Made by a program: the position numbers and the translations under genes. The notes beneath the pieces are model-generated. The model made no database searches. It saw only the letters and a list, made by a program, of their open reading frames with translations, and was not told the DNA's origin. From Goleter apudmare HA4340-LM2 (GTDB lineage Bacteria; Cyanobacteriota; Cyanobacteriia; Cyanobacteriales; Nostocaceae), in the NCBI GenBank assembly GCA_019359495.1, contig JAHHHF010000077.1:84763-148762 (forward strand): a stretch of 64,000 bases of DNA. Reading direction: 5' to 3'. This document shows, one piece after another, positions 39,484-49,938 of this stretch (position 1 is the first letter of the stretch; the number at the start of each line of letters is the position of its first letter).

Positions 39484-40785
39484 ATGACCCTCACCTTAGT
39501 CGCCCTCCTCGCCCTTTACCTCGCCTTTAACCTTGGTGCCAACGATGTTGCCAACGCGATGGGAACCTCTGTAGGTTCCAAAGCTGTTAGCCTCAGAACA
39601 GCACTAATCATTGCTGGGGTATTGGAGTTCACCGGCGCTGTGTTATTTGGACATGAAGTTACAGAAACCCTAGCCACGAAAGTTGCGAATCCGGCTTTAT
39701 TTGCGGGGACACCAGAAGTTTTAGTCATGGGGATGGTAACGGTTTTACTCGCATCTGGAATCTGGCTACAAATTGCCACCTCACGGGGTTTGCCTGTATC
39801 CTCTTCTCATGCCGTTGTGGGTGCGATCGCTGGATTTAGTTGGGTAGCATTAGGAATCAATGCCATTGATTGGTCATCCATTGGCATGATTACCATTGGC
39901 TGGATTTTAACGCCGATAATTAGTGGTGCGATCGCTGCTTTGTTCTACGGTCAAATCAAACGCTGGATTTTAGACCAACCCAATCAAGTAGCCCAGTTAC
40001 AAGAGTGGATTCCTTGGTTGAGTGTAGCCCTACTAGGAGTCTTTGGCGTTATCGTCCTCCCTACTGTCACTCAACCCCTCACCAATTTTTTCATCAACCA
40101 ATTTGGTTTTGACATCCCTGCTTACGATCTCCCCTTACTCACAGGTGGATTAGCAGCATTCGGACTCACACTGTACAGCTGGCGACAATTAGATAATCTA
40201 GAAAGCCAAGGGGATGAGGAGGATAGGAGGGATGAGGGAGATAAGGGAGTTATATCCTCCTCGTCTTCCCCCAATGCCATAGAACGCATCTTCGCCCGCT
40301 TTCAATTATTGAGTGCTTGCTTTGTTGCCTTTGCTCATGGTTCTAATGATGTGGGCAATGCAATCGCGCCTTTAGCAGCGATCGTTTATATCAATCAAAC
40401 TGGTAGCGTACCGACAAATGGTATTACTACCCCCCTTTGGATTTTAATCTTAGGTGGCGTCGGTATAGTCGCAGGTTTAGCCATCTGGGGAAAAAAAGTC
40501 ATCGCCACCATTGGCGAAAATATCATTTCCTTGCAACCTAGCAGTGGATTCTGTGCTGAACTCGCCACTGCTACTACCATCCTGCTAGCCTCTCGGTTAG
40601 GTTTACCAGTTTCCACTTCCCACGCCCTCATCGGCGGTGTTGTGGGTATTGGATTGGTGCAAAACCGGAAATCGATTAAATTCCAAACTCTGCAAAACAT
40701 CGCCACTGCCTGGTTAATCACTGTCCCCATGAGTGCAGTCCTCAGTGCTACCATCTTTAGCATTGCTCGGATTTTTTTCTCGTAG
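39484..40785 (+). CDS. Inorganic phosphate transporter, PiT family
   Basis: The ATG at 39484 starts directly into the first membrane helix (MTLTLVALLALYLAFNLGAN); the frame to 39379 adds 35 residues of non-coding character. The 433-aa product has the duplicated PiT signature, GANDVANAMGTSVGS near the start and HGSNDVGNAIAPLA in the second half, about ten membrane helices, and a charged, low-complexity loop (DEEDRRDEGDKG). PiT carriers import metal phosphate using the proton or sodium gradient, with low affinity. Confidence 0.92.
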   Translation: MTLTLVALLALYLAFNLGANDVANAMGTSVGSKAVSLRTALIIAGVLEFTGAVLFGHEVTETLATKVANPALFAGTPEVLVMGMVTVLLASGIWLQIATSRGLPVSSSHAVVGAIAGFSWVALGINAIDWSSIGMITIGWILTPIISGAIAALFYGQIKRWILDQPNQVAQLQEWIPWLSVALLGVFGVIVLPTVTQPLTNFFINQFGFDIPAYDLPLLTGGLAAFGLTLYSWRQLDNLESQGDEEDRRDEGDKGVISSSSSPNAIERIFARFQLLSACFVAFAHGSNDVGNAIAPLAAIVYINQTGSVPTNGITTPLWILILGGVGIVAGLAIWGKKVIATIGENIISLQPSSGFCAELATATTILLASRLGLPVSTSHALIGGVVGIGLVQNRKSIKFQTLQNIATAWLITVPMSAVLSATIFSIARIFFS

Positions 40786-41368
40786 TCAAGACTTTACTTT
40801 TTCATTATTTAAGCACTCCAGTGCTTACTCAGAAACTCGTCAACAGCCAGAAAGCTTTTTGCACAATAGCTGCTAATTCACTAGAATGTTGTCGAGGGGA
40901 AGACGGGACTTTGTAGTTTTGACAGATGAAAACACAAATCTCTGCTAGAGATTTAAACTGTTCCAAAATTTACATTCGACACACATTTACTTTTAGGCTT
41001 AACAACTCAGACATTTTTGTACTGGCAAAGTCAGTAGTCACAAGTCTTGGAAAATTACTGATACCACAAAAATAATATGTATTCATTAAGGGTGAGATTT
41101 TTCTCTCAAAGAATCTTGCTTAGTCGCAGTTGATTTAACTATGAGATTACAGACCAGTATTCTGTGATACTCATGAGAACTCAATTTACTGGGTAATGAG
41201 TTAAATTATATGCTTTGCCAACCCTGCATTCAGCATGACAGAATGACAATGATATGCGTAAATCTTGTTAAAATTTTTGATTTATCTGACAAAATACAAG
41301 AAATTATTATGAACGCTGAATTATACGGGAAGCAGCTTTATCGTCAAGGTGTTAGAGGTTAAAAGCTA
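40786..41368. other. Spacer before the EamA-transporter gene
   Basis: About 580 AT-rich bases without a supported gene. It presumably holds a promoter for the downstream gene; I see no clear motif. Confidence 0.4.
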
Positions 41369-43705
41369 ATGGGGCGATTTGAGAAGCAACCAGACAACCC
41401 GCGAGGTAGAGGAGATCTATCCAGATCAGCAGAAAATGCCCTCTGGGCTGTTGTTGAGGATTTAGAAAATCTTCAGCAACACGTAATCAGGTCAATGCAG
41501 GAGGAAATTAAGCGGCTTCAAGGTGAAAAGAATCGTTTAACTGATGACATTCAACGCCTTAGTGAGGAAAAAGAACAATTACAACAGGTGCGGCAAATTA
41601 CAGAGCAGCAGGTGTTAATCCGTCAATTGGCAGAAGCTTTAGCAAAGCACATATCTTCACAGCTGCAATCCTCACTGACAACTTTAGCCAACAAAGCCTT
41701 AGATCAGCAATCCTATGAGACATCTGCTCTGAAATCAGCTGAGATTAATAGCACCTCTCAAAGCCCCAATAATGAGAATGTCGAACAATTGCTGGGAAGC
41801 TTAGATGATAGCCTCACCATCACTTTTAACTCACTACAACAAGAATTGAAAAACTATCAAAGTAGTATTTCTCAGCAGTTGTCTCGGATGCACAACCAAC
41901 AACAGCAGGGGGAATATATATTAACAGAGTTAATTAATCGGTTGCAAGGGCTAGAAAAAACAATTACAGAAACCTCATTAAAAGCAACTAAAGTACCACC
42001 GCCTAAGGTCTTACAACCTCCAGAAGAACAGATCGTAAAAGTATCAGCACCTACTGTATTACAGCCTGCCGAACCCCCAGAAAATAGTACTTTTGCAACA
42101 TCCTCAAACTTGGAAGAGTTAGCAAGCAATACCGTAGAGCCAATGTCTGTGATCTCACCAGACTTGTCAGAACAGGAGTCATCAACAGAAATCCCACCAC
42201 TCCCCCCAGTCAAACCAGATGACACTGATTCAATTTCTGTCATCCCAGAGGATTTTTCAGAACGGGAAAATCGCTTTGATTGGAGGGAGTCATCAACAGA
42301 AATCCCACCACTCCCCCCAGTCAAACCAGATGACACTGATTCAATTTCTGTTATCCCAGAGGATTTTTCAGAACGGGAAAATCGCTTTGATTGGAGGGAG
42401 TCATCAACAGAAATCCCACCACTCCCCCCAGTTAAATCAGATGACACTGATTCAATTTCTGTTATCCCAGAGGATTTTTCAGAACGGGAAAATCGCTTTG
42501 ATTGGAGGGAGTCATCGACAGAAATCCCACCACTCCCCCCAGTCAAACCAGATGACACTGATTCAATTTCTGTTATCCCAGAGGATTTTTCAGAACGGGA
42601 GAACAGATCAGAACCTATTGTGCGATCGCGCCAGCAAGCAGCACCATCACCATCACCAGAATTATCTAGCTCTTCAGGCTTGTCGCCCATCCAAATCGGT
42701 TTCTTGTTAGTTGTGTTATCAACGGTGTTGTCATCACTGTATAACGTAGCTATCAAGGTGATTTTCCACCAAGGTTCTGAAATTCTCGGCATAGTGGCGG
42801 TAGAACGGTTACTCCCACCGACTTTAGGTAATACTCTTTTAATTTTGATGCTACGGTTGCTTGTGGTTGTGCCGCTAATGTTACTTTTGGCTCCTATCAT
42901 GCATCCACGAGTGTGGGAAGACCTGCAAAATATTGTTGAGTCAGTTAGAGGTGCTCCTACTCGCGCTAATGCAGCCACACAGAGGGTTTTACAACTGTCA
43001 ATTGCCAGTGGTTGTTTTTTGTTCTTATCTCAGGTACTCGTCTATCTGGCTATTGGTCAAATCCCCACGGGAATGGCGATCGCTCTTTTCTTTGTGTACC
43101 CCTTGGTTAGTGGACTCTTATCGTGGTTTCTGTTCCGCGATCGTCCTTCCATGTTTCGGACTGCGGCGATCGGTTCTCTATTCTGTGGTGAATTACTGGT
43201 TTTGGGGGGTGCCAACATTGACATAGGAACTTTTTCCTTGGGTAGTAGCACAGCAATTTTGTCAGGGGTGGCTTTTGCTGTTTACGTAATTTTGACAAGG
43301 GCGTGTGCTAGCAAATTGCATCCTGTATCTTTTACTTTAATTAACTTTGCTACCATGTTGGTTTTGAGCTTCATCGGTTTGATGATCCCTTTACCTGGTG
43401 AATGGAGTTTAGTATTTGATCCCTCTAAGTTGTTAGAAATTGTTTTAAGTGCTTTTATTTTGGGCGTCCTCACCCTCTGTGGTTATGTGTTCAATAACGT
43501 CGGGATTCGCAAACTAGGTGCATCACGTTCGGCGATCATCGGTGCGGGAGTCCCCATTTTAACTGTGATTTTTGCTGGGTTGCTGATTCAAGAAAATTTG
43601 GAGCTGATCCAGATTTTGGGCGTGTTGCTAGTAACTTTTGGCGCAGCCGCTTTCAGCTTTGAAAAAATGCGAAATTTAATCAAGTCTTCCAATTCTACAA
43701 ATTAA
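41369..43705 (+). CDS. EamA/DMT-family transporter with coiled-coil and repeat N-terminus
   Basis: The 778-aa product has three parts. Residues ~25-210 are coiled coil (EEIKRLQGEKNRLTDDIQRL). Residues ~271-412 hold four near-exact copies of a 37-residue unit rich in Pro and acids (STEIPPLPPVKPDDTDSISV, then IPEDFSERENRFDWRES). Residues ~440-770 are about ten membrane helices with two EamA (drug/metabolite transporter) repeats, e.g. QIPTGMAIALFFVYPLVSGL and FNNVGIRKLGASRSAIIGAG. EamA proteins export amino acids and other metabolites; the cytoplasmic coiled-coil extension is unusual and may bind a partner. It directly precedes hetR at a distance of ~1.1 kb. Confidence 0.85.
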   Translation: MGRFEKQPDNPRGRGDLSRSAENALWAVVEDLENLQQHVIRSMQEEIKRLQGEKNRLTDDIQRLSEEKEQLQQVRQITEQQVLIRQLAEALAKHISSQLQSSLTTLANKALDQQSYETSALKSAEINSTSQSPNNENVEQLLGSLDDSLTITFNSLQQELKNYQSSISQQLSRMHNQQQQGEYILTELINRLQGLEKTITETSLKATKVPPPKVLQPPEEQIVKVSAPTVLQPAEPPENSTFATSSNLEELASNTVEPMSVISPDLSEQESSTEIPPLPPVKPDDTDSISVIPEDFSERENRFDWRESSTEIPPLPPVKPDDTDSISVIPEDFSERENRFDWRESSTEIPPLPPVKSDDTDSISVIPEDFSERENRFDWRESSTEIPPLPPVKPDDTDSISVIPEDFSERENRSEPIVRSRQQAAPSPSPELSSSSGLSPIQIGFLLVVLSTVLSSLYNVAIKVIFHQGSEILGIVAVERLLPPTLGNTLLILMLRLLVVVPLMLLLAPIMHPRVWEDLQNIVESVRGAPTRANAATQRVLQLSIASGCFLFLSQVLVYLAIGQIPTGMAIALFFVYPLVSGLLSWFLFRDRPSMFRTAAIGSLFCGELLVLGGANIDIGTFSLGSSTAILSGVAFAVYVILTRACASKLHPVSFTLINFATMLVLSFIGLMIPLPGEWSLVFDPSKLLEIVLSAFILGVLTLCGYVFNNVGIRKLGASRSAIIGAGVPILTVIFAGLLIQENLELIQILGVLLVTFGAAAFSFEKMRNLIKSSNSTN
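42178..42621 (+). repeat. Four 111-bp in-frame tandem repeats
   Basis: Unit starts marked by the repeated STEIPP codons fall at 42181, 42292, 42403 and 42514, exactly 111 bases (37 codons) apart. Copies differ by only a few bases (e.g. KPDD versus KSDD in the third); the last diverges after ERENR. Near identity at the DNA level means recent expansion, and copy number may vary between strains. Confidence 0.9.
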
Positions 43706-43809
43706 TAAAAATTAATAGTTAATATCTGCATAATTACTCTCTCATTATCTAAAAATAATTGTATAAAACAGATTTTTAACTACTAGTTATCTGTTACACA
43801 TTTAACTTA

Positions 43810-43959
43810 TATAGGACTCATATTTGATTTTTGAACAGATACGTAGGGTGTGTTAGCGACAGCGTAACGCACCCCTCCAAAGCTTTCGGTGTGTTACGCT
43901 GTCGCTAACACACCCTACACATACTGAGATTTTTTCAGATATCAAATCGGATTCCTATA
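43810..43959. mobile_element. MITE-like element, copy 2
   Basis: A 150-bp near-copy of the element at 25710-25863, with the same terminal inverted repeats (TATAGGACTC... and ...GATTCCTATA) and internal palindrome on GTAGGGTGTGTTAGCG. Here the internal arms are more perfect (GCTGTCGCTAACACACCCTA). It sits between the EamA gene and the hetR regulatory region. Confidence 0.8.
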
Positions 43960-45719
<1,760 letters not shown>

Positions 45720-45800
45720 TCATTAGTTATTTGTCAGGGGGTTTGCTACGTAAAACTACCGTATAGGTTGCTTACTGTGCGAATCACCACTGACAACTAA

Positions 45801-45835
45801 AAAAATCTCTATCCCCTTGTGGATGGGGATTTTTG
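45801..45835. terminator. Bidirectional terminator after hetR
   Basis: ATCCCC (45811-45816) pairs with GGGGAT (45825-45830), flanked by an A-run on the left and TTTTT on the right, between the convergent hetR and secreted-protein genes. Confidence 0.75.
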
Positions 45836-45839
45836 CTTA

Positions 45840-46469
45840 TTATTTACTTGGTGCAACTGGAATTGGTGTAGCTTCAAAAGTAGGGGTGAATCCAGCAGGG
45901 TTGATAGTTTTTAGTGTAGACCCAGAAGTAAAGCCACTAACTCTGTCACTAGCATCGATACAAGTCTCTAACGCTCTATTAGAAGCCAAGTCTTTGACTT
46001 CACTGCGCAAACCTACTACACACTGAGCAAAACGCACGGGCAATAAACTACGACCACAATAATTTAAAACTGCTGGGTTAACTTCGCCCTGAGTATTTTG
46101 ACTAATACCAACCACACAAGTAGCTAACTCTTCAGGGCGTCGTACTTGCCTGCACGTAGTCAGAGCATCTACGGAGTTAATTTTCGCTTCCCTGTTGATT
46201 TTTACAACACAGGTAGATAATTCCCTGGGACGCAAAGCTTTAGCACAAGCTGGTAATGCTGCTTCCGCACTAATGTTTACCCTCAATAGTTGACCAGCAC
46301 AAGCACGATAATCATTGCTATAAGAAGCAGTGAGAGCTATTCCGGGAACCATGCTTCCCAACCAGCCAGACATTGCCAAAACTGGTACTGTTAAGCGAAT
46401 TGTTTTAGTATTGAACATCCTGTGAGCAGAACTGCGGTTTCTGCCTACCTTTTGTTTATCCTGTAACAT
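45840..46469 (-). CDS. Secreted cysteine-motif repeat protein, uncharacterised
   Basis: The ATG at 46469 is chosen because GGAG lies 7 bases upstream. The 209-aa product has an N-terminal basic region, a hydrophobic segment (TVPVLAMSGWLGSMVPGIAL) and then repeated Cys-containing units: YRACAGQLLR, LPACAKALRPRELSTCVVKI, LTTCRQVRRPEELATCVVGI and LNYCGRSLLPVRFAQCVVGL, spaced ~40 residues apart. The paired cysteines suggest disulfide-bonded repeats in the periplasm or envelope. The C-terminus is Thr/Pro-rich. I do not recognise the family. It is convergent with hetR. Confidence 0.7.
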   Translation of the reverse strand: MLQDKQKVGRNRSSAHRMFNTKTIRLTVPVLAMSGWLGSMVPGIALTASYSNDYRACAGQLLRVNISAEAALPACAKALRPRELSTCVVKINREAKINSVDALTTCRQVRRPEELATCVVGISQNTQGEVNPAVLNYCGRSLLPVRFAQCVVGLRSEVKDLASNRALETCIDASDRVSGFTSGSTLKTINPAGFTPTFEATPIPVAPSK

Positions 46470-46639
46470 TGCTATTCTCCAAACACCCAAGGTTATGCTA
46501 ACTTATATGCGCTACAACTCTATCCCTAAAAAGAATTTTGGCTTTTTTTATACCGGATACAGCATTTTCCTGTTTAAAATCAGAAAATCACATCACTTCT
46601 GAATATTGATCTAGGGATTCATTTTGTCTCAGGTTAGAC

Positions 46640-47036
46640 TATAGTAGATAATCTGTGGCGAAAACGACTTGAGTCATAGTTAGGGTTGCGTGAATAGTGA
46701 CTAAACTAGGTAATTTAAGTCTTTTTGCAACAATTAGTCATAACGTACCGTGAGGCAAACGGGAACGAGGGGCTTAACCCCAAAAGCTTGAGTGAAAGTC
46801 TCATACGCGGGTGATCCGCGTTGGGAGAACTGCTGTGAAGAAGGAATGTTTCTCAAGCTATTTAAACTCAACTAAGTACTTGGTTACAAACGGGTAGTTA
46901 GTTGCGCGACTGCCAGCAATGGCTAAATAACTGGGAAGCCTTTGACAGACTCAAGAATCTCCCGACTTTTAGTTGAGAGAATGTCAAGATAGCATGTCTA
47001 AGTAAAGTTTAAATAGGATTTAGATTAAGGAAACTC
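46640..47036 (+). other. Structured leader upstream of rpsD, IS605-end-like
   Basis: This non-coding stretch has several hairpins: GGGGCTTAACCCC (46769-46781), ACGCGGGTGATCCGCGT (46805-46821), and near the end TCTCCCGAC with GTTGAGAGA. The order, with GCTGTGAAGAAGGAATG between and a hairpin before GTCAAG, resembles the 3' guide-RNA/right end of IS200/IS605-family tnpB elements as I remember them, yet no tnpB is next to it. It may be an element remnant now serving as, or sitting in, the rpsD 5' region. Confidence 0.4.
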
Positions 47037-47645
47037 ATGTCCCGATATCGAGGGCCACGCCTTAGAATTGTACGTCGCTTAGGCGACCTACCAGGATTAA
47101 CTCGCAAAAGCGCTAGACGCGCTTACCCTCCCGGTCAGCATGGTCAGAACCGTAAGAAGCGCTCTGAGTATGCTATCCGTCTAGAAGAAAAGCAAAAGCT
47201 CCGCATGAATTACGGTTTAACTGAAAAACAGTTGCTGCGCTATGTGCGGAAAGCCAGACGTGTCACAGGTTCTACCGGACAAGTGCTGCTGCAATTGCTA
47301 GAAATGCGCCTGGATAATACCGTTTTTCGCTTGGGTTTAGCTCCTACTATTCCAGCAGCGCGTCAATTAGTAAATCACGGTCACATCACTGTGAATGGTC
47401 GTGTAGTGAATATTGCTAGCTACCAAGTCCGTCCTGGCGAAGAAATCGCGGTCAGAAATAAAGAAGCATCACGCAAGTTGGTAGAAACTAACTTACAGTA
47501 TCCCGGTTTAGCCAACCTCCCCAGTCATTTGGAGTTTGACAAAAATAAGCTAGTTGGTAAAGTCAACAGTGTTATTGAACGGGAATGGGTGGCGCTACAA
47601 GTTAATGAACTGCTTGTGGTGGAATACTACTCACGACAAGCGTAA
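47037..47645 (+). CDS. rpsD: 30S ribosomal protein S4
   Basis: The 202-aa product is full-length S4, from [20 protein letters not shown] to the C-terminus EYYSRQA. The S4 RNA-binding domain is visible at ~90-150 ([37 protein letters not shown]). S4 nucleates assembly of the 30S body by binding the 5' domain of 16S rRNA, and in many bacteria represses its own mRNA. AAGGAAA precedes the ATG. It stands alone, which is common in cyanobacteria. Confidence 0.98.
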   Translation: MSRYRGPRLRIVRRLGDLPGLTRKSARRAYPPGQHGQNRKKRSEYAIRLEEKQKLRMNYGLTEKQLLRYVRKARRVTGSTGQVLLQLLEMRLDNTVFRLGLAPTIPAARQLVNHGHITVNGRVVNIASYQVRPGEEIAVRNKEASRKLVETNLQYPGLANLPSHLEFDKNKLVGKVNSVIEREWVALQVNELLVVEYYSRQA

Positions 47646-47708
47646 TTATTAGTCTTTGGTCATGAGTCCTTAGTCCGTCATACTTCACAAGTGACAAATG
47701 ACAACTGA

Positions 47709-48695
47709 CTAACCACCAATTTGCGACATGGTACGAGTATATGCGGCTGTCGTACCAGAGTCGCGCTCTTTAAAATTAATTTCTGGCTTAATTGCTAATA
47801 ACTGCCTGACCTGCTCTCGCAATTGAGTAGTGTTAATACCATGACGTAGAGCAGTTTTCAGGTCAATTTGACCATTTTCATTTAGTAAACAGGGACGCAA
47901 CCAACCGTCTGCACTGAGACGCATCCGGTTACAGCGATCGCAAAAACACTCGGACATCTGACTAATAAATCCCAGCGTCCCCTTCGCGCCCGGAATTTGA
48001 AACACATCAGCAGGCCCTGCGCCACGAATTTGAGATGCTGTCAAACCCCAGCAATCGCTAATTTGTTGTCGTAATTCGGCGGAAGCAACCCAACCGAGAT
48101 CGCCAAATAATTCTGAGTTACCAATCGGCATAAATTCAATAAACCGGACATGCCATTGTTTGTCAATGGAGAGGGCAGCTAAATTGAGGATTTCGTGGTC
48201 GTTGACCCCAGGAATCACCACTACATTCAGCTTCAGGGGGTCAAATCCGACACGATAAGCCGCTTGGATACCATTCCAAACATCTTGCCAACGCGATCGC
48301 CCACCATTGCCGATAATTTGATCAAAGGTGTCGGCTTCTAGCGAATCGAGGCTAATATTAATGCGTCGCAAACCTGCGTTATGAAGACTTTGCGCCATTG
48401 GGGCTAGTAAAAAGCCGTTGGTGGTCATTGAGAGGTCTTGAGTTGCGGGTAAAGACGCGATTTTGCCTACCAAATCTACCACACTGGGTCGCAGCAGGGG
48501 TTCTCCACCAGTCAAACGGAAGCGGGTAAAGCCTACAGGAATAAACACCTCTTGAATCAAGGTGAGGAGTTCCTCATCGGTCAACAATTCTTGCTTGAGG
48601 AGATAGTCTAGTTCTGCCCCTTCTGGCATACAGTATTGACAACGGAAATTGCAGCGATCAATGAGGCTAATACGGAGATAATCTACCTGGTTCAT
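47709..48695 (-). CDS. moaA: GTP 3',8-cyclase (molybdenum cofactor biosynthesis)
   Basis: The ATG at 48695 gives the usual N-terminus ([20 protein letters not shown]); the TTG at 48704 is less likely. The 328-aa radical-SAM enzyme has the CxxxCxxC cluster motif in [24 protein letters not shown], a C-terminal second cluster motif ([20 protein letters not shown]) and ends in GG, as in MoaA. It starts molybdopterin synthesis, needed for nitrate reductase. Other moa genes are not nearby. Confidence 0.95.
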   Translation of the reverse strand: MNQVDYLRISLIDRCNFRCQYCMPEGAELDYLLKQELLTDEELLTLIQEVFIPVGFTRFRLTGGEPLLRPSVVDLVGKIASLPATQDLSMTTNGFLLAPMAQSLHNAGLRRINISLDSLEADTFDQIIGNGGRSRWQDVWNGIQAAYRVGFDPLKLNVVVIPGVNDHEILNLAALSIDKQWHVRFIEFMPIGNSELFGDLGWVASAELRQQISDCWGLTASQIRGAGPADVFQIPGAKGTLGFISQMSECFCDRCNRMRLSADGWLRPCLLNENGQIDLKTALRHGINTTQLREQVRQLLAIKPEINFKERDSGTTAAYTRTMSQIGG

Positions 48696-48918
48696 GAGAT
48701 TCAAAACATGAGCTTTTTGTCAAGATATGAGGGCGGTAAGTGCAAATAAAGTTAACTGACGTTCTTCTAGGCTAACGCGCCTTGAGTATATTTGCGAAGG
48801 ACAGAAATATGAGGTAGTGCGTAGACGCAGCCTATCGTAGACATCACTTGTGTGTACTCTGTATAGAAGAAATACAGAAAATTAAAGATAAAATTTATAA
48901 AACAGGAGAATTTCCGCT

Positions 48919-49185
48919 ATGAATACAAATATTGTTGCGAGAGTGACGGCTGAGGGAAAACTGGAAATTCCATTAGAGGAGTTGGTGAAACTCCAGCCCT
49001 GCACTGAGTATGAAGTTTCTGTTACCAAGAATGAAATTGTGTTCAAAAAAATTAGTAAACAATTAACGTGGTCTGAATTATCAGAAAAAATAGCAGCCTT
49101 GGGGGTAGATGAGGAGCAACCTACTCTTGAAGAGATTAGCGAGATGGTAAAAGAAATGCTGAGAGAAAGAAGCTCTAAAACATGA
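48919..49185 (+). CDS. AbrB/MazE-like antitoxin
   Basis: The 88-aa product has an N-terminal beta region (NIVARVTAEGKLEIPLEELV) like swapped-hairpin AbrB or related antitoxins, and an acidic helical C-terminus (LEEISEMVKEMLRERSSK) of the kind that wraps a toxin. GGAG lies 11 bases before the ATG. Its last four bases overlap the start of the PIN gene (ATGA). It looks intact although its toxin is damaged. Confidence 0.75.
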   Translation: MNTNIVARVTAEGKLEIPLEELVKLQPCTEYEVSVTKNEIVFKKISKQLTWSELSEKIAALGVDEEQPTLEEISEMVKEMLRERSSKT

Positions 49186-49563
49186 GAGTTGTTCTGGATG
49201 TTAATGTTTGGGTTTCTGGTTTACTTTGGGGTGGTGTTCCTGGTCGAATTTTTGATTTGGCACAAGCAAAGCAAATAGATATTTTCATTTCTGAACCTAT
49301 CTTGGTAGATGTTGAAGAAATACTTAGACGTAAGAAGTTTCAGACGAAAATCACAGCTTTGGATACATCTGTGGAAGAGTTATTTTCTACAGTAAAATTG
49401 TTATCACAGTTATGTCTAATCACTGCTGTTGATGTTTGCTTTAGCGGCAAATGTTGAAGTAATTATTACTGGTGATTTAGATTTATTAGTGCTGATAGAA
49501 TTTGAGGGTATTCCCATTCTCACACCGCAAGATTTTCTCAGTCGCTATGTTCAAGATTCCTAG
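49182..49563 (+). pseudogene. PIN-domain toxin disrupted by an internal deletion/frameshift
   Basis: The first ~83 codons (MRVVLDVNVWVSGLLWGGVP to LLSQLCLITAVDV) match a common cyanobacterial PIN family; the frame then ends at 49457. The C-terminus is recovered in another frame: MFALAANVEVIITGDLDLLV, then GIPILTPQDFLSRYVQDS, ending at 49563. The joint near 49435 lacks the segment (RDPKDN-type) that normally carries a catalytic acidic residue, so roughly 40 bases appear to be deleted. The toxin should be inactive. Confidence 0.75.
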
Positions 49564-49938
49564 CGATCGCTATGCTCAAAATCTGCGCTGTCATGGCTGT
49601 TGCGGATGATCATTCATGAGATATTTGGCGATTGTTATACGTAAGCTCCTCCATTTTGCTTTTGCGATTTTAAAATCGCAAAAGCCTTTTGACCCTGATT
49701 ATCTCACTCATGCCTATTGACAAATCAAGATAGTATCTACGGGTTTTGCGATGTCAACTGTACCTCACCTGCCTGACAAACACTATATATCTTACATGTA
49801 CTACTAACATGACATCAAAACAATCCTATTTGCACTTGTTAATACAAATGAACTATGAAAAATGTAATTTAACCCCGCCACGGAAGCACACAGATTGTGG
49901 CATAATAAGCCGATCGCATACCCTACCTGCTACCAGTC
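49564..49938. other. Spacer with a perfect 28-bp palindrome
   Basis: GCTTTTGCGATTTT (49658-49671) is followed at once by its exact reverse complement (49672-49685), with no loop. The rest of the 375-base spacer has nothing I can name. The palindrome may be a protein-binding site, a recombination site or a terminator stem. Confidence 0.55.

Noticed and set aside
42219..42710. 163-codon plus-strand frame inside the repeat region
   Set aside because: Out-of-frame reading of the same 111-bp repeats; no start signal and low-complexity product.
41872..42978. 368-codon open frame on the minus strand across the EamA gene
   Set aside because: It is an artefact of the 111-bp repeat and coding-strand codon bias; the plus-strand protein has clear domains.
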